Shown here piece after piece: positions 56,523-64,000 of a DNA stretch of 64,000 nucleotides; position 1 is the stretch's first letter, and every line of letters starts with the position of its first letter. The DNA lies in the NCBI GenBank assembly GCA_034509735.1, contig JACGWO010000011.1, positions 12,185,866-12,249,865 on the forward strand, written 5' to 3'. A program made the position numbers and the translations under genes. The notes under the pieces were generated by a model. That model was given only the letters and a program-made list of their open reading frames with translations, made no database searches and was not told where the DNA came from. Source of the DNA: Sesamum alatum. Lineage: Eukaryota > Streptophyta > Magnoliopsida > Lamiales > Pedaliaceae.

Positions 56523-57305
56523 ATCATATTTCAATATTCTTTTATAATAACGCTCGTCCACCATAAGATTTTTTTATATTTTTTAAAAAAAAATAGCAAG
56601 GGTAAAGTTGTGATTTTCACCTTACTGTCCAAAGGTTACATAATTATATCATATATCAATGGGGTATTGATAATTTCTCAAACAACAATGGGTATTTGTA
56701 ATTTTATTACACATCAGGGGAACTCGATGTAATTTATCCTAAAATTAAACTGAAATATTTTTGTTACAAATAAAATCATAACGAATGTTGATGAACTGTG
56801 ATCGAAACTTATATTTTGGCATCATTTTTGTTTGATTGGGGTTGATAATATTGATTTGTTATAGTTTTTGAGTCGATGATTTATAGTTTAGGAAATAATT
56901 TATTTTTTTATAGTTTTCTTTTTTTATTTTTTCAGTTTATATTTTGATGACATTTTATCAAGAAAAAAAAAAAGTGAACAAAGAGAAGCCGTCGGCAATA
57001 GGAGGGATTTATGGGGTTTGGGGGTTAATAATTTTCCTTAAATCAAGGGTTTCCTCGCTGTCAACAATAATTAAAATATTGAAATATGGCTATAAACCAA
57101 AACAAGCTTTAATTAAAAATAATTGTTGTCACCTATTCGGGTTTCCATCTGACTATTGATTTGTCACGCCTTAATAATAATGACTTGCCACGGCAAAACA
57201 ATATTAGTTATTTCCAGCACTATAAAAAATTGTGAAAAATATGACCTTTTACAATAATGGGTGATTAACATGTATTTTTTTTTAATTAAAATTTATAAAA
57301 GAGAT
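56523..57305. other. AT-rich region with a MITE fragment
   Basis: 56595-56745 resembles the right half of the MITE family at 21359-21785 (GGTTACATAATT, GGGTATTTGTAATTTTATTA, GATGTAATTTATCC). The rest is AT-rich with no gene; the frame at 56944-57159 shows no known domain. Confidence 0.45.
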
Positions 57306-57314
57306 TAAATTATA

Positions 57315-57812
57315 GGATTAATTATATTTAGACCCCCTCTGAAAATGCATAATTACACTTTCCCCCAAAGAAGTTTTGAAATTACATTTACACCCCCTCT
57401 AAAAATTCTTTGTTTACACTTGACCTCCATTCGTTAAAGTTTGGGCGGAAAATGTTCATTTCAACAAAAATAATTACATAAATTTTCAATTTTACCTCTC
57501 ATTTAACATTCTCGTGCAATAATTTTGTACTTATAAGGAAAAAATATAATAATTTTGGCCTCACCCATACATATACCTTACACTTATCCTCTTATAAGTA
57601 CAAAAATATACATGAGAATGTTAAATGATGGAAAAAATTGAAAATTTGTGTAATTATTTTTGTTCACGTGAACATTTTTCGTCCAAACTCTAACGAATGG
57701 GGGTCAGGTGTAAACAGAGAATTTTCGGAGGGGGTGTAAGTGTAATTTCAAAACTTTTTTGGGGAAAAGTGTAATTATACATTCTCAGATGGGATATAAG
57801 TGTAATTAACCC
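57315..57812. mobile_element. Foldback MITE, 498 bp, arms about 230 bp, 9-bp target duplication
   Basis: The left arm (GGATTAATTATATTTAGACC ... AACATTCTCGTG) and right arm (CATGAGAATGTTAAATGATG ... GTAATTAACC) pair along nearly their whole length, leaving a short loop near 57550-57590. TAAATTATA flanks both sides (57306-57314 and 57813-57821). A 9-bp duplication suggests a MULE source, although AT-rich flanks weaken the call. Each arm holds repeated CCCCCTCT..AATTACACTT units. Confidence 0.8.
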
Positions 57813-57821
57813 TAAATTATA

Positions 57822-58947
57822 ATTTAAAAATAAAATTGCATACAATACATATATGAATATAATATCAATGGGTGATACAAAAGTGTGATAGGATATTCTT
57901 TACTGCACACATTAACTTTTAAATCTATTTTTCAATAATTACAACTGAAACACTTTAATCTATTACAAAACCTAAATAGTAATTTTATGCTGATGCACTT
58001 TTGTCACGCAAGGACATATCGATGTCTCATGTCCCACCTATCTATTATATGAAATTACTTTTAGGGTCAAAAAAAATATATACTTAAACTAAAAGAAATA
58101 TGGATATTTCGTTATGATTAATTATCATAGATAATAATTAAAAATTGTGATAAATACTAATTAACCACGACTATACATAAAAATGCTTTACAACTAAAAA
58201 GTACAACTGAAAAGCGTATTTAATTTTAAAATCAAAACTTTTGTTGTCAAACTTTTTAAATTAAGCCGATTTAATATAAAACCTAAAACGTTTACAACTT
58301 ATTGATAAAATGATAAATACTTAGTTGTCTTTCCAAACACTCAAAAATTAATTATTATTTTGTTTATTTTTAAACACACTCAACTTTTCTTACTACTTAA
58401 TTTATAATTTCTTTACCATTTATTCTCATTGTAAAAGTAAAAACTATTATAGACATCCTTAATCATATTAGTTTTTGGGCCATGTTGGTAATATTGAAGG
58501 GCCAATTTCTCTTTTAATAATATTTATTTGATTCAACTTTGCAATACAGATCAATATTGAGTTTTTTCTTCTTCTGTGGGGTTATGAAAAGGTTGGATGA
58601 TTTCGCTCTCGATCACCACTACGGGCAGTGGCATACTTTATAGACGGTAGATTGCTTACGGAGGTACGTACTTTATTTTTAATGAAATTGATGAATATTT
58701 TAAATTTTTGAATTTTTTAATTTATTTCTCCTCTTCAAAAAAAAAAAAAAAAAATTGGTCAAATTAATAATTTTAATAATTTTTAATAATTTCACAATTA
58801 TAATTTTTTCACTCACACCTCATTCCACGTTTCTTTTTCTCACGGACTTCTTTCTCATTCTCTTACACCACGATTGTTTCTATTCATAATTTTTTTTCTT
58901 TTTTGTTTATCTCATACTACAGATTCTTTTTACATATTCATAGAGAC
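57822..58947. other. AT-rich region, possible short gene fragment near 58587
   Basis: No gene established. ATG at 58587 opens MKRLDDFALDHHYGQWHTL followed by a stop; the next bases GGAGGTACGT could be a splice donor. Too short to identify. An A17 tract lies at 58739-58755. Confidence 0.3.
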
Positions 58948-59431
58948 TGTGGGATTCGGGTGACAGATAGCGATCTGGGGTAGCGTCTGGACCTGGGATC
59001 TCGACCTGTCACCTAAAAAGTAGGGGTACCTGATAAGAGAGCAAACATGAGTCTAGTCGGGATCGTTCCTGGCGAAAACCCTCCGATGCTTAAGTCAACT
59101 CAAGCTCGAGTGGCAAAAGTGTGATTTAAGTGGATTAATAGGTCGAATGCTATCAATAAATCTTACCATTAATGCGGTGGAACATGAGTATTTATAGAGC
59201 CAAGTGCATGTACTTGCCTGGTCCACGTGACGTCATCTCAAGGCTTCAGCTGTCAGGAGACTAAGGGTCCAGATCTCGGGTCTTCTTGAGTGGGTTTCGG
59301 GTCGCATACCCGGGTCGGATGACGGGTAGCGACCCAATTGTGTTGACGCGGGTCATCAGGCCCATATGCAATTTTGACCTCTTTTGAGGGTATTTTTATT
59401 TTTCAGCATAAATAAAATATACCCCCTATCA
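58948..59431 (-). mobile_element. Gypsy-type solo LTR, reverse orientation
   Basis: Read on the minus strand it begins TGATAGGGGGTATATTTT, has a TATAAATACTCAT box (about 59187-59200), then GACTTAAGCATCGGAGGG and ends near CCGAATCCCACA. These are standard features of gypsy LTRs. No internal domain adjoins it. No matching 5-bp duplication was found, so the ends are approximate. Confidence 0.65.
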
Positions 59432-59705
59432 CTGCGTGTAATGAGATTACTTTAATTTAAATTTATTTATTTTTGTCAATTGAACCAATAAATATTGGTA
59501 CGTACACTCTTACCTTTCAAATAAAAGCAATGATTGACTATTTCTTTTGCTTCAAAAATATAGGACAACACGCCTTTACATCCAAAACAACGCCTTTACG
59601 TCCAAAAAAGTGGCCCCTGTCACGTGCATTTGTTCTGACGATTGCTATATGTTAGGTTATTAATAAATATAAATTATCGTACTAATGATACATTAGTTTA
59701 GTGAT

Positions 59706-59881
59706 TGATGCGACTTGCGACTTAATCGGTGCCCCATTGCGCAAGGTATTGTCCGCTTTGGCTCTGTATGAGCCTCACGATTTTGTCCTGAAAAGGCGCC
59801 TTGCTAGGGAGAGGAGGCATTGGGGCTTATAAGCCACTCAAGCTCCTCGTCTGCAACCGATGTGAGACAATTGCTACATCA
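59706..59881 (+). repeat. Left LTR of the TRIM-like element
   Basis: TGATG...CATCA ends. It contains GGTATTGTCCGCTTTGG and GGGGCTTATAAGCCACTCAA, which includes a TTATAA possible promoter motif. Confidence 0.85.
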
Positions 59882-59944
59882 TCACCCCCCAGACGAGGAG
59901 CTTAGGACGAGTACATGGCCTCGTTCCCATAAGACGGTGCCAAA

Positions 59945-60120
59945 TGATGCGGCTTGCGACTTAATCGGTGCCCCGTTGCGCAAGGTATTGTCCGCTTTGG
60001 TTCTGTATGAGCCTCACGATTTTGTCCTGAAAATGCGTCTTGCTAGGGAGAGGAGGCATTGGGGCTTATAAGCCACTCAAGCTCCTCATCTGCAACCGAT
60101 GTGGGACGCTTGCTACATCA
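59945..60120 (+). repeat. Right LTR of the TRIM-like element
   Basis: Same ends and order as the left copy. Differences include A/G near the start and GAGACAATT versus GGGACGCTT near the end. Confidence 0.85.
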
Positions 60121-60289
60121 GTGATTAACATTAAGGTTTTATAAATAAGTTTGAGATGATAGGTTTAAGTCTCACTGAATGTGAAGGTTGGTATGTATTC
60201 ACTTTATGTGAGTATAGTTAATTTATATTTTATGACGCATTAGTATGTGAAAATATATAAATATAGTTTGATTAGAAAAAAAAAATTGT

Positions 60290-60500
60290 TTGATTTATAA
60301 TAAGTTAGTAATAAGTCAATTGGGGTAAATATGAATTTTGATATTTTTTTGCAAATATCATTATATTTGGTGAATTTTGACTAACAGAGTGATCTATGTG
60401 TAGGCGAAAACAAACATCAAAGAACCTAGATGTAATTTTTCAAATTACAGGAGATTTATATCTAATTACCAAACCACAAGGTAGAAAGTGTAATTATCCT
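60290..60500. mobile_element. Right half of a MITE related to 20791-21336
   Basis: TAATAAGTCAATTGGGGTAA, GGTGAATTTTGACTAACAGA and AATTACAGG..GTGTAATTATCC follow the order of the right arm of the MITE at 20791-21336. The left arm is missing. Confidence 0.55.
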
Positions 60501-60518
60501 AAAAATATATATATAAAT

Positions 60519-61045
60519 GAAAAAATTATTTTTTAGTCCGCTAAGTATGCCAAATATTAATTTTAGTTCGATAATTATGCCCATTTTTTTAAGTCCAGTA
60601 TCTTGCAAAATTGATTAAAGAAAGTCCTCCGATGATTGATTTTTCTTTCTTGGCCGGAAATATACATGGCATGTCAACTAAACATATTTTGAGAATTTTT
60701 TAAGGCTATGTGGCAATTGAAATGAGGTGGAGTATGACTCGAAAATATATTATAAATATATATATATATACTTATAATTTAAAAAATAAAATTATAATTT
60801 AAAAAAAAAATTAACCCCCCACCCACCCCCACCCCCACGCCGTTGCCAGAAATTAACCAAAATACTTGTCACGTAGGTATTTTTCAGTTACTTTCAAAAT
60901 ATCATCGAGAAATTGAGTAAAAAACCCTAATTCGGACTAAATTTTATCAATTTTGCAAGCTTTACTAGACTTTAAAAAATGAATATAATTATCGGACTAA
61001 AATTAATATTGAGCATACTTAACGAACTAAAAAAATAATTTTCCC
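60519..61045. mobile_element. MULE-type MITE with GC-rich core, about 527 bp
   Basis: Inverted ends of about 95 bp: the left begins GAAAAAATTATTTTTTAGTC and the right, reversed, GGGAAAATTATTTTTTTAGT; both then read (A/G)TTAAGTATGC-like and ATTAATTTTAGTCCGATAAT. Flanking ATATATAAAT and AATATAAACT are only partly alike. A C-rich piece lies at about 60815-60840. Confidence 0.65.
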
Positions 61046-61055
61046 AATATAAACT

Positions 61056-62061
61056 ATGGTAGACATAACTATTTGCATTAATAATTGAACAATTTTTAAT
61101 AAGAACTTTTTCATATTAAGATTAGAATTCTTTTAGGAGTCGTGTTTCTAACTATTAATTAGTATCATTTAATTGCATGATGACATCTAAGCACGAGTAC
61201 AGAAAACTAAGCAAGAATATTTTTTTGAGAGGGCACTCGAAGCGTGTTATTTGAATGAGTTATATTGTTTTTAGGGTGAATCGCAATTTATCTATACTAT
61301 ATATTAAGAGGGAGGTGCTCTCCCTTTTTTATTCTTTTGTTTTTTATATGTTTTTTTTTTAATTTTCTTATCTAATTTTCAACTCTCTCATTATGTTTTA
61401 ATAGTTATTTTCTTTAATTTTTATTCATATTTTTTTTGTCACAACTTTATTAATTTAACATTATAGAAATTACACGCACTTAGAGTGAGCCACAAATTAC
61501 TGATATATATTAAGCAAGCGTAATGCGTTTGTTACATAAACAAGTGGCCATACGGGAACATATATTTAACCTATCCAATAGAACAAAAGGGGACAAAAAC
61601 TGCGAACATGACTCATAATTGACGGACTAGTTATTAATTATTAAAAAAAATATAAATTCAAGTATAAGTTATAGATCAAAATTTAAATATATTAAAATTT
61701 GAAAGAAGTAAAATAAAATTTTATAAATATTTTGGATCAAATTATATAAATTAAGAAATTAATAGACGTAAATAAAATTTAAAAAGTTTAAATATATTAA
61801 AAAAAAACAAATGTATAGAAATTGGGGGCAGCAGCACGCGCTGCCACCCCCACCACCTGATGCTTTTCTTAAAAGCATATACATATGTGTACGTTTTTTT
61901 TAAAATAATAAACGGTAAATTATTAATTTAAAAATATAATAATATTTCTACAACAATCAATTGTTATTACAATATTCAGTTCACAGTACAACATCTCCAA
62001 ATTTATCAACATCAATATTAAAGTAACCAAAGGAATAATACAATTATTTTATAAACTAAAC
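61056..62061. other. AT-rich region with a Helitron-like start motif
   Basis: TCTATACTATATATTAAGAG at 61291 resembles the 5' end of many plant Helitrons, but no 3' hairpin plus CTRR end was found downstream. A GC-rich piece at 61824-61862 (GGGGGCAGCAGCACGCGCTG) is unexplained. No gene seen. Confidence 0.35.
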
Positions 62062-62142
62062 AACACTCTACATTCGTAATGCTCGAACCCACGACCTCTT
62101 AATTATGGAACCTCAACCTCACCATTTGGACAATGAATCATC
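62062..62142 (-). mobile_element. tRNA-derived SINE-like fragment
   Basis: On the minus strand GTCCAAATGGTGAGGTTGAG is followed 30 bp later by GTGGGTTCGAGC, which resemble the A and B boxes of a pol III promoter in a tRNA head. The remainder does not fold as a full tRNA and no anticodon arm could be assigned, so a SINE remnant is the better reading. Confidence 0.4.
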
Positions 62143-63483
62143 GATTACATATGTATACGTGTTACGTAACCACATCAAAAACACACACACATCTAATTAT
62201 TTACACACACTCGGATGAAATCGAAGATTAGATATTCTAATTTAAATTATTAATAATTTTTATAATTATATTATTAAACTAGTACACTTATTAAATATAA
62301 TTCATATTATTTATTTAATGTTTAACAGGAAAATTTTATAAATTCGACTACATTAAATAAGTGATTGATTAAATACCCCATTTGCTTTAAAAATGTTATG
62401 ATTGGTTAATTAATAATTGATATATGAAGTGATTGATATAATAGTTGATTTACCCAATTTAATCAGTTCTATTAACCAAATATATAATTATATGTGTTGG
62501 TGTTTGATTAGTTACTATAATAGTGAAGAATTGACAAAATTAATAAAAATATTAGAAAAAATTATGTTTTAAAAATATTAGAAATTATATCTAAGAAATA
62601 TTATATTTATTATAAAGAAATATGAAATTTTTGTAATAATTTAATTCAGGATTGTTATTAAGAACATAACTATAAAAATATGAGGGATTTGATGAAGTAA
62701 ATTCTTATGAATTAATTGACAAATTATATATATACCTGGAAAGTAGGAATGTCCAGTTATCCAAAAGAATACGAAACGAAATTTTGAATTTTAATGGAAC
62801 GAAATATTAGAAGATTGGTGAAAAATGTATTAACAATCTAATATTTTATTTAGAATTTATGATATTTTTGATACATTAATTATATGTATTATAAATTTAT
62901 TATAGGATGCGAAGATAAAGTAGATGGTGATCAGGTTATTTTACTAACGTAATCATTTGAGATTTGAGGTAAGCTGTAACATCCACAAATTTTTTAAAAT
63001 TTGCGGCGTCAATATGGTACTTCTAATAAGATAACATATTCAAGCACTCAAAGTCATGTGCAATTACCGAGAATCAAAGTATCTTGTATGAGAAGAGTGG
63101 TGTCTCGCATGAGAGGTTTCTTTTCTTGTTCTTTGTCCGTCGACGGCTCAGGTGTTCACCCTATCATGAGTTTTTGCTCTATTGGACAACGACGTCCTTG
63201 CTTGACTCTTGTAGGATTGTACATAGAATTCTTTTGCGTTACAGCTTGGTTTCTAGTTTGTTGTAGTCTTTAGTGTTTGTTTCTTTTCGTTTCCAGTGTT
63301 TGTGTCTCTTTTTGTTCGTAGACTTTGTTTCTCTTTCCTGTCCTGGAGTTTTTTTTCGTCATATTTCCTGCCTGTACGTCTGCTGGCTTTGGTTGTGTAG
63401 GTGGGTGGAAGTTACGAGCGGTCATTCTCGGGGGGCTGCGCGCGTGGTTGTGTCCGACTTCATTTCATTGAGGCTACGGTACT
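62143..63483. other. AT-rich DNA, then probable 5' region of a LINE
   Basis: 62143-62990 is AT-rich without features. From about 63000 the composition becomes more balanced and continues into the LINE ORF1 at 63484, so this is probably its 5' untranslated region. The open frames at 63001-63273 and 63273-63518 have no recognised domain. Confidence 0.4.
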
Positions 63484-64000
63484 ATGGAGTCGACCATGGA
63501 GCGATTGGGTCACTGTAGTGCTGACAGAGGATTGAGGAGGCGGGGTTGGAGGTCATTGCCGTCAGAACTACCCGGTGGCTGGTGGAACCACGTTTTACTG
63601 GTCGGGCGACTCCTAACGCCGAAAGCTTTCCGATATGATGTTCTGAAGAGTACGTTAACAGCAGTAATTTAGACCAGTGAAAGGCATGGAAGTCCGGTTG
63701 ATAGGCGAAAACATCGATTTCTGCTTTGTTTCACCACATGGCCGATAGGGACAGAGCGTTGAGGGCTGTCCGTGGACATTTGATCGGAACTTGGTTATTC
63801 TAAACGAGTGGGAGAGAGGAGAATCCTGAAACAGTCATGTTGCCAGTGGTGTCCGTTTCACATACACGTACATAGCTTATCTGTTAGGTTGATGACCCGA
63901 GAGGTGGCCGAATTGATCGGCAATCGGATTGGTCATTTTCTGGAATTTGATGCGTCACAATCGTGGGGAGCCTCTATTTGCATTCGAGTGGAATTAGATG
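63484..64000 (+). pseudogene. LINE ORF1 (DUF4283-type), 5' part, frameshifted, cut by the window edge
   Basis: ATG at 63484 opens MESTMERLGHCSADRGLRRR; then LVGRLLTPKAFRYDVLKSTL and, after shifts, RPVKGMEVRLIGEN, CPWTFDRNLVILNEWERGE and MTREVAELIGNRIGHFLEFD. This is the DUF4283 pattern of plant L1 ORF1. Stops and shifts near 63670, 63760, 63825 and 63870 show decay. The knuckle and ORF2 would lie beyond base 64000. It is a different LINE copy from 23541-28385 and in opposite orientation. Confidence 0.7.

Larger units (their letters stand above)
59706..60120 (+). mobile_element. TRIM-like element: two 176-bp LTRs, 63-bp interior, TSD GTGAT
   Basis: The two direct repeats 59706-59881 and 59945-60120 begin TGATGCG(A/G)CTTGCG and end TTGCTACATCA, with about eight differences. 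GTGAT flanks the whole unit (59701-59705 and 60121-60125). The 63-bp interior encodes nothing and shows neither a Met-tRNA primer site nor a clear polypurine tract. Size and structure fit a terminal-repeat retrotransposon in miniature. The short frame 59820-60071 is a by-product. Confidence 0.85.

Noticed and set aside
59820..60071. 83-residue frame in the TRIM
   Set aside because: It spans one LTR, the interior and part of the other LTR; the same repeat would be translated twice and shows no domain.
63001..63518. Cys-rich and Phe-rich frames on the plus strand
   Set aside because: No domain or homologue recognised; they lie in the probable 5' untranslated region of the LINE that starts at 63484.

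Overview
The window is nuclear DNA from a flowering plant, probably a eudicot. It is AT-rich and has spliceosomal introns. It carries plant lineages of Ty1/copia and Ty3/gypsy (Tat-type) retrotransposons, L1-type LINEs with DUF4283 ORF1, CACTA and Mutator-like (MULE) DNA transposons, a TRIM and many MITEs. I found no intact host gene. Almost everything recognisable is a mobile element or its remnant, often nested, so this is an intergenic, heterochromatin-like block. The species cannot be named from the sequence.

Layout. 1-2578: 5' part of a Ty1/copia element on the minus strand (LTR, tRNA-Met primer site, gag, protease, integrase), cut by the window edge. 2984-4560: non-autonomous MULE with a 10-bp target duplication. 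5141-12178: CACTA element with TAA duplications, a deleted tnpD and a degraded tnpA. 12440-14300: MULE end and MITEs. 14505-14768: perfect 105-bp-arm hairpin. 14806-17028: copia solo LTR. 17041-21824: GC-rich patch, hAT-like MITE, a 174-bp direct repeat bracketing 1.6 kb of unidentified GC-rich DNA, and two MITEs. 23541-28385: degraded LINE on the minus strand. 29516-29818: unidentified gene fragment. 30712-32830: CACTA relic. 33045-33495: MITE. 33754-38873: complete MULE with two convergent genes. 39330-43480: Tat-type gypsy remnant (minus). 43719-44217: MITE. 44480-48582: copia remnant with its 3' LTR. 48583-56522: second Tat-type gypsy remnant (plus) with an antisense ORF that a copia solo LTR interrupts. 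57315-57812: foldback MITE. 58948-59431: gypsy LTR. 59706-60120: complete TRIM-like element. 60290-62142: MITEs and a tRNA-derived SINE-like piece. 63484-64000: start of another LINE ORF1.

Most notable system: the MULE at 33754-38873. Its ~170-bp terminal inverted repeats are flanked by the perfect 10-bp duplication ATAATGTTTC. A multi-exon transposase gene runs inward from the right repeat. A second, intact two-exon gene runs inward from the left repeat and encodes a GRF-type zinc finger, a coiled coil and a C-terminal membrane segment. This convergent layout matches maize MuDR (mudrA/mudrB), but the second protein is of another kind. The transposase frame is broken mostly by one-base changes in mononucleotide runs, so either recent decay or assembly error is possible.

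Layering: a 462-bp copia solo LTR with CATGC duplications sits inside the antisense ORF of the second gypsy element, and a 2.2-kb solo LTR of the same broad family sits in an AT repeat at 14.8 kb. All assignments come from reading motifs, translations and repeat ends by eye; no database search was possible.
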